Assembly: GCA_019137255.1 (NCBI GenBank)
Contig: WPDH01000008.1
Span: 124,001-188,000, forward strand
Direction of reading: 5' to 3'
Origin: Corinectria fuckeliana
Taxonomy: Eukaryota > Ascomycota > Sordariomycetes > Hypocreales > Nectriaceae
Length of the DNA stretch: 64,000 bases
A program made the position numbers and the translations under genes. The notes under the pieces are model-generated. The model searched no databases. It had not been told where the DNA came from and saw only the letters and a program-made list of their open reading frames with translations. This document shows positions 32,301 through 44,216 of this stretch, piece by piece. Within the stretch, counting starts at the first letter, position 1. Every line of letters begins with the position of its first letter.

Positions 32301-34690
32301 ACGGATGGACCTGTCAAAAAGCATTTCATGTGAACCTACCGACTACATCTGGAGGCGTCTGGAGGTCACGAAGAGTAGAGTCCGCGCCTAGGATCTATCG
32401 TGGTACTTCATGACGATACGTTTAGCGGTTGCTTGAAACATATGGCTCTGCCCTAGCTCCTAGCTGATTTATCGCAACCTTTGAACATGGACATTGTCGA
32501 TTTTGGTACGCTATCAATTAATCCAAGACCGTATCCATAGCACAAATACCTTACTAGCAGCATAGGAATGCACCAGCGTAATAAAGTTATAAACTTCACC
32601 TAGAGAGAGAGTTCGCGGGACCCTGTGCGGAAGACCGTGGCTGGAAAGTATGATAAGCTGGAAAGACTCGGGCACATATTTTAAGAGGTCAAGGAACTAG
32701 GCATCTCGGTTCGTGTGGTTTGCTCGACAGTCATTGTCGGTGGTTTACTCCCAGAACATTTTCCTATAGCTTCTTATGCGTTCTGCTAAAATTCGATCCT
32801 AGCCAAGGCCCCATTAAGCTTTTAGCACACTAGCGACTAAGAGGCTCGGCGTGACGAATGCACTGGTAGAAAGCACGAATAACTGTCTCACCGTATGAAG
32901 AGTAGAGTCTGGGGCTCTAAAGTTCCCTGAGAAAAACTTCAAGATATTCCGGGACAGACACAACTAATATGAGTATTCTAAACACTTGGCAGGTCTCCGC
33001 TAGTACGGGCAGGGAATGTAGAAGGCAGCTTTGACAGAGAACCAAATTGGCGCTAAGAAATTACTTCACAAACTAGGCCCATCTTTTTTGCCTTGAACTT
33101 CTAAACCAGCGTGCTTCCACAGATATAGTGAAGGCCATGCTTGACTATATTTCATGGGGCCCCAGGGGAGACGCATTGAGTGCAGCCTACCCCAGAAAGG
33201 AATAGTAAGGATCTTATCGAGGCCATCATGTCGGCTACCACACGTCAATCCTCCTCTAGAGTCTCGGTTGCTCTAGTCTTCTACTCTATTGAGTCTCTTC
33301 TTGGCCTGCCGATTTCATCTCTGCTCTTGCGGGACGTGCAGTGCATCACGAGGGCGAGGCTCTTTGTCCTCAATCCACACTCTCCCCCCTAGACGAAGAT
33401 GGCTTCCACGCTAAAGGCTTTGTCAGTGATGGCATCTAGTCATCTGCTCTCGCACAGTTCTTAATTGGGGCCGTTCATCCACCGTAAGTTTCTCCATTTG
33501 ATATCTTGCCATCTCGTCGTCCCTTAGCGCGGCCACTACCGCCTACAATGCTTACCTCCTTGCTCATGTGCTCAGGTGGGATCTTATTGTTAAGGAGGTT
33601 GGACACGGCCGGTACCCCGTCTTTTTGTGGGGGCCTGACGAGAAATTCTGTCGCTGCTAACGAAGGGCAGAGAGCTCCGTGTAAGTGTCGGGAGGTGGAA
33701 ACAGCGCTGAGGGTATGAGAGGAAGATGGTTTGGAACAAGATGTGAGAAGAAAAGGCGACTATGACTCTTTATTTATTTCATAGGACAATGGCGCCAGTA
33801 ATTCAACAGTCGGGTGGTGAGGTGCGGAAACTACGATTTGCACCTCGCCAGGAGAGTGAGTGTGTTGTTAGTATTGGATCTACGACGAGATGTTGGTGCA
33901 AAGCATAATGTTGATTCGGAGCTCAGAGAGTATAGTTAGGCTATTATTTGATAAGAGAATATTCTCAGGTATATTAAAAATCTTTCTAAACGGCGCTAAG
34001 TGATACCAATTGCTCATGCTAAACCAAGGCAATAGCTTTAAGCTCTTCATTGGATTTTAGGCCAAGTTACAGTACTAAAGGTGGCGCAGGTATCATCGTC
34101 AATAATAATCTACTAGAATTTATTGGGAAGTATTACCTAAAGTGCCAGAAACCTGTGCCCCTCAAGCTACGAGGCATCTAGTCGTCTACTCGTGTACAGG
34201 TAAGCCAAGAGCCAAAGATAGGCCATCTAGTATTGCTACTAGCCGAGCCGGCGGCTCAGAGATAGGCACAAACATAGAATATTATTAAGATAATGAGTGG
34301 GCTCTGTCTTAGGTGATTCCAACGGCTAAAATGAGTGCTGCTATTTACTCAAGAGATTACTTCTTCTAGGTATAAATGCTTGATTGACCCCTCAATTCTC
34401 AAAGCACATATTCTGCATTCTTAGCACTATAGACCTTAGACACATCGTTGAAAGCAAGAATAGCGGTGAGTTCCAGATCGTAGCCTTCTTTATGTAGCTC
34501 GAAGCCATATTGTTGCTCGTCATCAATTGAGTCTACTCCTTAATGGTAGTCTGGAGTCTGAAATAGCGACTGTGGTTTAGTCACTTGGGATTAGAAGTAG
34601 GCTCGATTGCAGAGTATAAAAAGGTGGGTTGTTTTCTGATAGATTGGCAGTTGAAATACAGTCGTCTACAACACGGCTCAGTCCTTCATC
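29330..34690. other. Five-kilobase gene desert
   Basis: Only short open frames (all under 150 codons) without recognisable domains on either strand. Base composition is slightly AT-rich but not RIP-like. 33840-34620 looks somewhat more AT-rich and repeat-like, but I find no terminal repeats. No RNA gene is recognised. Confidence 0.5.
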
Positions 34691-35503
34691 TCAAACGCTC
34701 TTGAACCTAGGCATAGTATTCTTCGCCCATGCCACAACAGACTCCTCATTGTATATAAAATACACGCTAGGAGTTTCAATGACAACCTTCGCCCACGCAT
34801 AGAAGTCGGGTGCCTTGTCCGAAAGAGAGTCGACAATGCTTTTGGGAATCAAATCATGCTTTGCTAGGGAGAACAAGCGGATGATAAAAGAGCCAGTTAG
34901 GACCTGTAAATGCGTTAATGCCAGTGTTCGAAGCTCTTCGAATCATTTGTATTTCCTACCTCCGCCAGAGTGACCTTGTCGCTCTCGCCAAAGTACGGCG
35001 CAGCATCTTTCAAAAGTGGTTCAATATCGTTCGCGATAGCTTCTACGAAGCTGATGGCAATCTCATTGGCCTCCTCGGCTGTGTTTGCTTGGAATAGCTT
35101 GAAGAACAAGGTATTAACCTTGTTGAAGTAGGTGTCGACGAAAAAGTTGATTCGCGCTCGGCGTAGCGCACCATCTTTGCTGTTGGAAGCCGGCACGAGG
35201 TGGGAAGGGTGTGCATCAGCTAGAAACTGACTGACAATGGCAGACTCGGTGATGATTGTACCATCGTAGGAAATGCTCGGCACAAGCCCTCGCGGATTGA
35301 TCCGTAGGTATTCCTCGGTTCGAGGAACAGTTAGATCGATGATCTCTTCCTCATAAGGGATGTCAAGCTCTTTCAATGCTATGTGAGCACGATGAGCCCC
35401 TGCAGCAGGTCAAGTTAGCGAAGTAATCTGGCAAATTTTGGAAACAGGACCTACAGGGGCAGCCATGATTGGTGTACAGTATGATCTTTGGAGCGGATGC
35501 CAT
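34691..35503 (-). CDS. Glutathione S-transferase
   Basis: Three exons: 35503-35455, 35399-34960 and 34903-34691 (introns of 55 and 56 bp; the first splits a Trp codon), giving 233 aa. The N-terminal thioredoxin fold has the active-site turn NHGCPWAHRAHIAL (about 12-25), then the cis-proline with GLVPSISYDG and the γ-glutamyl-binding TESAIVSQFL (E-S), which are the glutathione-site elements. The all-helical C-domain begins about residue 90. Presence of Cys in NHGCPW recalls omega/lambda-type and fungal GSTs that reduce or thiolate rather than conjugate. An in-frame upstream ATG at 35599 would add 32 residues that look like a mitochondrial presequence (FSRRSYS just before the inner Met), so two protein forms are possible. 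The role is detoxification or redox; the substrate is unknown. Confidence 0.9.
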
Positions 35504-35599
35504 GGCGTTTATCGAATATGATCTCCGAGAAAAGACTTCTACTCTAGGGAGCAGAGAAGGTGAGGCTGCCTGGAAACGGTGGCCGATGAACTTGAACAT

Positions 35600-37407
35600 G
35601 ATGGAGGAGTTGAGGCTTGATAGATGAGCATGGCCTTTTATCGGTCGGCCCCTCTAGTCCTCCTTTCTGACAAATCCCATAGATTGAACAGCCACCTGGC
35701 TTCTGCAAGACGTTCCAAGATTCTAGTGCAGCAGGTTCCCCACCGGGATTAGCTCGAGAGCGGACTTAGATCGTGATTTATCAGCGATTCTCCGATTGCC
35801 GCGCGCGTTTCTGTGACGATTTGAACTAGCTAGTACCGTATGTAGATATATCCTTGCTGTCTCCATGCTCTGGCATCATTCTAGGTATGCGTAGCCTGTA
35901 TAGGCCTAGCGAAGTTCACCCTGAGGGGGGCTGGAGACGCCAACGTGGTTCGATGTTACGGCTGGGTTTTGCACCAAACGTCCTAACTCCGCACCTAAAC
36001 TCCGCCGAGTACGGACTATTCTTGCCTGTCGGCTTGGTGTTTGACGATGGGTTGGTCCGTCTGGAAGCACGTCGCCTTAATCAGGCTAGACACCTCGGGG
36101 GAAGGCGCAATATTTCGTCCGAGACTGAATGTCTCCTCCGCTTTTTCTCGCACCTCGGAACGACTGCGACACTCTGCTCTACGGTTGTGCCTGTAGAAAT
36201 GCAGTTTGACTTGCCATCAACTCAATGAGCAGCGAATTGGAATGTCGCGTGTGTCTGGAGACTTGAGAGTTAACACAGTGAGCTATATCAAGGGTATCAA
36301 TTTTATCGACGGTGCAACACATCCTGAAACCTTCTCTCGAATCACCCTTCTCCATTTCTCCCACATTTTCCATTAGAAAATCACCTAGACCCAACCTCAG
36401 CCTCTGCAGACTCATGATATGCAGATGTCCACGTCAACGCCCTAGGTCCCAAAAATGCTCTGTAGCCGGCCATGCAAACCGTGGAAGGTGAAGGGTACGA
36501 CGAGTAAGCCTACGAGAAAGCGGCCGTCTAACTGATACTTTTTCTTCCTTGGCTTGCAGACACCCCATGGACTCGAAACCGTGAGAGCGACGCTATCTAC
36601 CTCACTGCCTCTGATCTCAACACGGCGAAGTCTATCTTGGACGAGGTCCTGAACCTAAACCGTGCTGAGCCATAGCCCTGGATGGAATGATAACTTGCTG
36701 ATTGCGCGCAGTGGCAGCTTACAAAGGGGGTTAAGAGGCTGGCTATGGCCCGGAGAAGGATACCAAGTTCTGGAGAAATTGATTTAAGGTGAGCGGTCTG
36801 AAGCGGTAATGGACATCGGGAAGTGTCGTTGTTTGGGCCGACGACAACGCAAAACACGACTTTCTATGAAAACGAGGGCCTCCTACGTGCAAGCATGATA
36901 CCTCAATACGCTAGTTGGCTTTTGGGTGGTTATCTCCGCCTATTTGCATGCATTCGCATGGCGCGAACAAGACAGCGTTTGGTGGTGGTTTGTGCCCGAC
37001 CTCGGTACGATTGGTAAAGCAGTTGCTTGTGACTGCCTTCGGAACCCTATATGAAGTCCTAGACAGCTGTGCAACAATCCCAGGCGCATCCCGAAGCGAT
37101 AGAATAATTACCAACGTTTGTAGTAGCCTGGTTCCGCTTATTAGCGGGCTGCGGCGGGGTGACCAAAACTGAGAACAGGGCATCAACAAGACGCCCTTTG
37201 TTAGTAATGGAGGGAGCTAAAAGTTCATCCCAATAAGCCGTTACCAGGGCTAATCAACCCTCGTGATCACAGAGGAGATCAAGTATTTCTCCTGTTGGAC
37301 CAGTTATTCTGGAGACGAATCTCCACTCATCCCACGAAACCTTTCTATCCTCCAAAGCCATTTTCAACCTCCAAACGAGCCAACAAGCAGTCCTAAACCC
37401 CTCAAAT
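35600..37407. other. Intergenic with untraceable fragments
   Basis: Contains the likely promoter of the GST gene (35600-35750). 36560-37000 has fragmentary protein-like frames that I cannot assign. No gene is called. Confidence 0.45.
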
Positions 37408-37944
37408 ATGACTTCGTCTTCTGTTTCCGTCCGCCAGGCTACCACGCAAGCTGATATTTCTTCAATTGTCGACTGCTTCCACGCTTATACGGAGTGGCTC
37501 GGCATCGACCTAGCCTTTCAAAACTATGCTGCCGAGCTAGAGAACTTGCCGGGCAAATACGCTCCTCCCACGGGCGCGTTGCTTCTTGCGCGTGACGCAC
37601 AAACAGACGAGGTCCTAGGCTGCATCGCCTTACGGCCTCTCGAGCTCCAGCCAGAGTACCTAGCTTCCCGTCCAGGCGACCTTCGGTATTGCGAAGTAAA
37701 GAGACTGTACATGTACCCGGCAGCCAGAGGACGACGAGTGGCGAGACTCTTGATCGGGGAGGTCATGAAAACAGCTCGAAGAGAGGGCTATGGAGAGGTA
37801 CTTCTGGACACCCTAGCAACAATGACAGCGGCCGTTTCACTGTACAAGTCGGAGGGATTTGTCGAGGTGGAACCCTATTACCACAACCCACAAGAAGCTG
37901 TGATTTACATGGCGAAGAGGATTGAGCCCTCAGGAGCGTTATAG
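37408..37944 (+). CDS. GNAT-family N-acetyltransferase
   Basis: Single exon, 178 aa, ATG at 37408. The GNAT fold is seen in order: N-terminal helices, a β-strand block GALLLARDAQTDEVLGCIAL (about 56-75), motif A EVKRLYMYPAARGRRVARLL (about 96-115), where the acetyl-CoA pyrophosphate loop lies, and motif B (LYKSEGFVEVEPY, about 145-157) with the tail VIYMAKR. The usual Q/R-x-x-G-x-G/A loop reads RGRRVA, so its central glycine is replaced by arginine, yet the rest is well kept. Such small stand-alone GNATs acetylate amines, amino acids or antibiotics; the substrate cannot be predicted. It stands alone, not in an evident cluster. Confidence 0.9.
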   Translation: MTSSSVSVRQATTQADISSIVDCFHAYTEWLGIDLAFQNYAAELENLPGKYAPPTGALLLARDAQTDEVLGCIALRPLELQPEYLASRPGDLRYCEVKRLYMYPAARGRRVARLLIGEVMKTARREGYGEVLLDTLATMTAAVSLYKSEGFVEVEPYYHNPQEAVIYMAKRIEPSGAL

Positions 37945-39491
37945 ACGATATACAAACGACAATGCGTAGATAGAATCTCGCTGGTGTATGTCCTCGTTGT
38001 AGAGAATTTAAATGCACGGGTCTGACATTGTCAGCGCAGACATAATCGCTTCCCAACTAAATTAGAGACAACGGTCGGCCTCCTGCTTCTTAGTATGTAC
38101 GTGAATATTATTTGGTTTTATAGGCCTTCCTTGATATCTTGTTAGATAAAAGAAAGCAATACAGTAAATAGCACACAATAGAAAAACCTATAAGGTACTA
38201 TACCCAGTACCATAAAATATAGTATCTATTTCCCAATAAGTAACCTAATTCATAAAGCATTAATCTCAAATATCAAAGCATAAATTTGCAATAGACCTCC
38301 CTCTCCAACCTTATGATCGGGCGCAAAAGGTAGACGGGTAAATAAGGTACGATGCAAAGCTTGATCAAGACAAAGTTCCAATCAACGAGCCTCGAGACGC
38401 AAGATGCAATGCGTGACAACACAGTAGAAAGCAACACACTAAGCTCCCTCATCGAGGGGTGTACGTGAATATTGTGAGAATATTTCGATGCTCATCGCCA
38501 TTTCTAGCCCGAAGAACCTTTTCGCAGCATCCCGTTTTCTTCGCTCGGTCAACGATCGGATAAAAGGAACGACTTGAAAATGAATGCATAGAGGGATCAG
38601 ACAAATATCTTAGTAGGGAATGAGGAACGAGGATTTAAAGGTAAGCCAGAAATTTATGGGGCCGCCAGAAGCCGTTGCAAGTCTACTCATTATAAGTGAA
38701 GATGACGATGGAATGAGCTGAGATTGAGGCAATATCCCTTAGATTATACGCTGTGCAGTAGATGCGTACAGCGATGATTACCTACAAGACGAAAGTATTA
38801 TATATAGCCTATCAAGGCCTAAGTAGAGTGAGCACTCTGCTAATACTCAGTGCTAAATTGGCCTTTATCCTAAATAACACAGAGGTCGCTGAGTTGGTCC
38901 TGCGTCTTGCGTCAGTGCGGAACACGACTGCCGGAATTCAGGGCTCGTTACAGATAGTATTCTCCGGATAGAATGCTGGGGTAGAGTGTGCGCTTGGAGG
39001 TAAATACAGCTCGGGAAGGGCAACCCGTGTATGAGCACCCGTGAAGTGTGGGCATCTCGTGTGTGGGCATCCCGTGCGTGGTCCGTTCCTTCACTGACAT
39101 GCTTGTGTTCAGCACTACGCCATTTCCGCTGCTGATGCATGAGAAACATCGTATATACCGTAGAATACGACAGGTGACTCTACCGGAAGCACGAGCATAA
39201 AGTCGTGTACATTCAATGTTTACGGCCTCGATATGGGAGCTACCCGGCTAAGCTTCTTCCCAGACTTCAAATTTGGCGACAGGAACGACTGAGTTCTCAG
39301 AGGCTCACTCTGATGGGAATCAATCTGCAACTCGGGAAGAAAGCAACGCGTAGCTTAAGTACTTATCTAATCAGACGACCAAGGAGAAGCATCTCACCAT
39401 AACATGGACAAGAGTACTGAGATATCTAGAAGATCGATCGCAATTTATTAGCGCCGCTATGGTTTAGTCTGATTACTTAAAGTTGAAAGCC
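37945..39491. other. Intergenic, AT-moderate, small repeat
   Basis: No gene is seen. A short imperfect repeat of GTGTGGGCATC(T/C)CGTG lies near 39045-39080. Confidence 0.5.
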
Positions 39492-40389
39492 TTAAGCTAT
39501 GTCTTTCTTCATAAACACAGTCAATAAATCCGGCATGTGACCATCCTCACGTGGTGACCAGTAGAAGTTTTGAACTGTATGGATCAACTGATAACCTCTT
39601 CTCTCATACCATTCTTGGTTGGTCATCTTTCTAGTTGTCAGTTCCCGATTTCTGGTGCACGAGATTTGTATTGCTAGTCCATTAGACGTACCTTGGGCGG
39701 TTGGCCGGTTTTAGCAATTGCCAAAGAAATGCTGTCGTCTCTATGAACAGTATCGAGGGCAAGAGTGCGAGCACATAATGGGTCGTCTATGGCCATTGAC
39801 TCGACCACGTCCATGGCGGCGCGACCGATGCCCTGGCCTTGCAAAGCTTTCGTTACGTAGAATGTCTTTATCCAGTACACGTTTTCTGATGGAAGACGTA
39901 GGCCGAATTTCTCCGTGCCGGGGTTTTCAGAGTCCAGAGAAATATGACCGACGGGGTAGAATGATTCGTGAGTAGCGGTGCGAGAAGTGCTGCGAATTGA
40001 TGCACTGGTGTCTTGTAGTGGTGATTTATCCTAGGCCATATTTAGATGTCAGACGCAGCTAGTTGGCTAAGAAGACTCCTTACGGCAGGGAATAACTCGA
40101 AATGCAGCTTCATATTTTCTTCGGCATCGGGGCTTCCGGGTGGAACTGTCTGTTCGCTGGGTCAGGGTTCAAGGTTCTATCTCTAGAGCCAGTGAAGGCG
40201 GCGGGAACGAGGGGTTGTACGCACGATCCAGTAGATACATTTTAAGCCCAACCTCTGCTTCTTTTGCCAAAGAGGCTTTACCTTATCAACGTCCCAGCCG
40301 CACCGCTGTCGGTGCTTGAAAAGTCGGTCGACATGGTCAGCGGAGTCTGGATCCCATGGGATAAGATGAACTTGGCTTTTGGAGGTCAT
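39492..40389 (-). CDS. GNAT-family N-acetyltransferase, four exons
   Basis: Exons 40389-40225, 40149-40084, 40030-39692 and 39626-39492 join with consistent phase to 234 aa. Introns are 51-75 bp; the last uses an AAAG acceptor just after a CTAG, because the CTAG itself would lead to an early stop. The N-terminus (VHLIPWDPDSADHVDRLFKHRQRCGW) is a typical fungal GNAT lead-in. Motif A is intact: WIKTFYVTKALQGQGIGRAA (the Q-G-Q-G-I-G acetyl-CoA loop), followed by a helix and LALDTVHRD. The C-terminal strand-helix is NQEWYERRGYQ, then a FYWSPRE strand and the tail LLTVFMKKDIA. The intact loop suggests an active acetyltransferase; the acceptor substrate is unknown. It is unrelated in detail to the GNAT 1.5 kb to its left. 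Confidence 0.85.
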
Positions 40390-42187
40390 GGCTAAGGTTC
40401 AGAGGTATTGTAGTCGGAGGGCTTAGCAAAAAAACTGTGGAGGGTTCTTGGAGATTATATCTCAACTTCAAGTGGAAGTTTTGGTCTTTTGAATGAGGTT
40501 TCGCCGAGTTGGAGCGTTCAAAGGATGTCGTGACTCACTAGCTAGAGACTCACGAATACGCCCTTCGATGACGAGTCGGGTTTCGGAGGAACTTTTTGGC
40601 ACCGACGACGCCGCTTAGCCGGGAATAAGCGTCAGTGATCCTTGACGTTGGGTCTACGTTGCCGTCTATCCAATTGCTTGAGAGTGCATTCCTGAGGTCT
40701 CTGAACAGGTAGTTCTTACATGGCAGTGTGGGGAATAAATAGTCCAGAGATTGGGTTTTAGTGAGCCACATAGATGGCGCTCTGATTAACTGAGAACCTC
40801 TGAGTGCGTGATGCCAAGGATACAGATTATTCCATTTATTATCCGGTGGTACTCGGAATCAAGAGACTTGGCTAGTCACAGTACTTGCCAGAAAAGGAAA
40901 AGCGGATTGAATCGGGCAATTCATTATCTACAAGCTGTGTGTGGGGGGTACGAACACAGAGTATGAACTGATTATACTAGGTACTGAAATCCGCCAATGA
41001 ACGGGTGAGTCTGTCGTCCGGCATTCTCTCGGTTACAAGATTATGTTACAAAATAAATATTAATTCCCCGTCTTACTTGCAGGTCTGCTGATTCGTGCCC
41101 ATAGCAAGGTGAGATACTTGCTTGGTAGGGGAAACTTTCACATGATGATTGTTGAGCACAACGACGATGATCCTTGCTGGAATACTTCCACAAACCAACG
41201 CGCTGCTGTAACATCATCCACCCACCACCCACTGGGCAGCGAACAGTAAACATGTGTTAAAGTGGCGAGTCTCCTGATCGCCACTGGCTTCCCGCCAACG
41301 GTTGTCAGCCACCAATACTCAAGCATCTGGTGATGGGTGAAGCGATCGTGCCACAGCGTCGAGCGAGTCCCCGGCCGAAAGACAGGCTCTAGGTTTCCAG
41401 GTTCCCCGCAGCACACGACGATCTGTAGACAAAGCGTCTGGGGCATGCTCTCGGGGAATGCGGGGCCCCGGCTTTGAGGAAGACGAGCTATCGTTGGCTT
41501 CTCCTCGCTACATGTTAGCGCGAGGGAGAAATATTCGCAGACGCGGTTGCGGTGATGGCGAAGGACATGTGCCTACTTACATGGATGCTACTCCAGCATA
41601 TTGCTTCAGCAGTGATTAGTGGCAACCCCTCAGGATGAATTATGCCTACAATGAAGTCGTGTTGACCCTTCGTGAACCTTCAACTTGCAGATGCCGATCC
41701 CCCAACCGCTTCACCCCAGCCTCACTGGGTCCTTCTCATCTCCTGCAGTTCCCTCCACCATTTCCGCCTTGTGGCCTGATCTCAAGCCCACCTCACTCCA
41801 CCCGGCCTGCGGGGAAGCGCGTTGGAGACACAATTGGTGAAAGCTCCTCCGTCTGCCCGGACGAGTCGCTACCCGATATGCCCCGAGTTGCTTGGACAGC
41901 GCGACTGCAGACTGCATGCAGCTTGCGCCACTCGCTCCTATGAGAGGACCTGATAAATACCCCGGTTTCTCGCTGCTGGCCTGGTCCCCGGAACGGGAGG
42001 AACCCGTTTACACCTGTACGCTTTTGGCGCTAGAAGTTCTCTGCCTAGCTTCCACCTGCACAAGTCGACTTACACGCAATTTGGGGCTGGACAGCATCGC
42101 CAACCTTCGCTGCCTTCTGCTGGAACGACCCATCTTCCAGGATCGTAGAACGCGCTGTAAAGGCATCAGGTATCCCACCCTCCCAAG
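40390..42187. other. Intergenic, no gene recognised
   Basis: Minus-strand open frames at 40550-40771 and 41041-41446 have no recognisable domain. 41700-42187 is probably the promoter and 5' leader of the SRPK-like kinase; it is pyrimidine-rich near 41720-41770. Confidence 0.5.
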
Positions 42188-43781
42188 ATGCGATTCAGTC
42201 TCGTCGCGCCGGCTCTCTGCCGATCCACCCTGCGCAGCCAGCGCCTACACACCCCAGCCCGCGAGCGCAGCCTCCGGAAGCTGTCGACCATCAGCACCGA
42301 CCGACCATTCGAGGAGGAAAACACTCGAAACTACAACCCCAAGGCGTTTTACCCTGCGCGGATTGGCGACACCCTGGACGGAAAGTACGAGCTTGTCTCC
42401 AAGCTGGGATGGGGCACTGGCTCGACTGTCTGGCTGGCGAGAGCAACCCACTGGTAAGTAAGCGACCCCTGCTTCCAGCCCAGCTTTTCGCGACGGGGGA
42501 CTAAACAGGGAACTAGGCTGCCGTGGCAGAACGAGAGCTATGTGGCGCTGAAGATCACCAACAACACTCCCGCCGTGCGAGCCGCGGCTCGGCGCGAGAT
42601 GGACGTCTCCGACTGGATGTTCTCCGCGGAGACGACGCATCCCGGCCGACAGTACGTCCGCAGTGTCCTGGACTCCTTCGAGGTCGACGGGCCCGAGGGC
42701 ACACACACCTGCCTTGCGTTTGAGCCGCTGCGTCAGCCGCTGTGGATGCTAGGCCAGCAGAGCGGTTTCACCCATCTGGTACAGCCTCGCATCATCAAGG
42801 GTGTGCTGCCGAGCATTCTCAAGTCTCTAGACTTTCTGCATTCCGAGTGCAAGATCATTCATACTGGTGGGGTTTCCTTAGCCCGAGGCGTGTTGTTCAC
42901 GGGCATGGATTAAGCTAATATCGGCTAGACCTCAAGGGCGACCACTTCATGGTCCCATTTGAGGACACCAGAGTCCTCGACGAGTACGCGGTCCGCCAAC
43001 AGGCCAACCCTGCGCCGTGTCAATGGCGAAACGGCCGTCCGGTTTACGAATCCCGATCTAGCTTCGGTCACTTGACGGGAGACATCGGCTACGTCAAGCT
43101 CACCGACTTCGGTTTGGCTGTGCGGGGAGACGCGGCGAAGAAGCACTACCACGACATCCAACCCCGAGAGTACACTGCTCCGGAGGTCATGCTCAAGACC
43201 GGGTGGACTTCCTCTGCTGACATCTGGAACCTGGGTCTCGTGGTAAGTGGCCAGTGTGGGGGAAATCTGCACGCGGTGAAGACGATGATTGCTAACACCT
43301 TTTTTACTTAGATGTGGGAGCTTCTGGGCGACATCAACCTGCTGAGCGGACGAGTCCCCGGACACTGCAAGTTCTCCAACAAGACGCGGTTCGCTCAGAT
43401 GATCCGCCTGCTGGGTCCTCCGCCCTCAGATCTTCTCGCGCGCGCTGATCGGGCGTCCCTCTCGGAGTACTACGACGACCGAGGTAAGCTAGCTATCTCG
43501 CGACACACACTTGCCAGCTCTTCTGAAAAGGCTGACCCTTGTTAGGAGTCTTCAAGCATCCCGAGCTCATCCCCGACGAGAACTTCACCCTCGCGAACTC
43601 GGCACCCATGCTCGAAGGCCAAGAGCGCGTGCTGTTTCTCACCTTTGCAAAGCGCATGCTGGCTTGGATGCCGCAGCAGCGCGCCACCGCCAAGGAGCTG
43701 CTGGATGATCCGTGGCTGAAGTCTGTGGGGAGACACAGAGCGTCGGGGTTCGGGTATCTGGAGGATACGCTGCTGCCTTAG
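42188..43781 (+). CDS. SRPK-like protein kinase
   Basis: Five exons: 42188-42453, 42517-42866, 42929-43242, 43312-43483 and 43546-43781, all with consistent phase, give 445 aa. The kinase domain starts after a basic, Ser-rich N-terminus of about 60 residues. The glycine loop is LGWGTGSTVWLA (about 73-84), the ATP lysine is in VALKIT (about 101), the catalytic loop is IIHTDLKGDH (HTD about 204-206), the DFG is TDFGLA (about 265), and the activation segment ends YTAPEVML. HTD in place of HRD and the split domain with an insert before DFG are typical of the SRPK/Sky1 family, which phosphorylates SR splicing factors. The position that normally holds the Mg-binding Asn (HxDxxxxN) is His here. Intron 2 interrupts the codon for the catalytic Asp. 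Convergent with the ABC transporter. Confidence 0.88.
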
Positions 43782-44216
43782 AACGATGACTAAAGGCATG
43801 GTTACGGAGCAACGATGGTTTAAATTGTGTTCATTTGTTTTGGCCTATTTAGGGTGTTTGGTGGGCCATCGACGGGGATACGACTGCCACATGGAGGATG
43901 TAAGTGGCTTCCCGCATTATCAGCCCAGGAACGCGCGTTCATCGACTTTCGCGGGTTTCAATCTCAGCGTCGTATTAGCAGAATGAGTTAGCGTCAATCA
44001 CGTACAATGAGCAACGATTCTTAGTGTGTACAAAGTGCTAATTAATTATACTCTATTCGAGCCCTGCTATAAACTTCTACCTTGCCCTACGAGTCGAAGA
44101 AGAAAATAATTAACAATCTATGACGGAGACAAACGAATGCTCTAAAAGATTGCAGTCTATGTTATAATCCTCTATGATACCCGGAGTCTAGAAAAAAGGA
44201 ATATGATTTTGAGTAG
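43782..44216. other. Short convergent intergenic region
   Basis: Holds the 3' ends of the SRPK-like gene (plus) and the ABC transporter (minus). It becomes AT-rich from about 44030, as expected for fungal 3' untranslated regions and polyadenylation signals. Confidence 0.5.
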
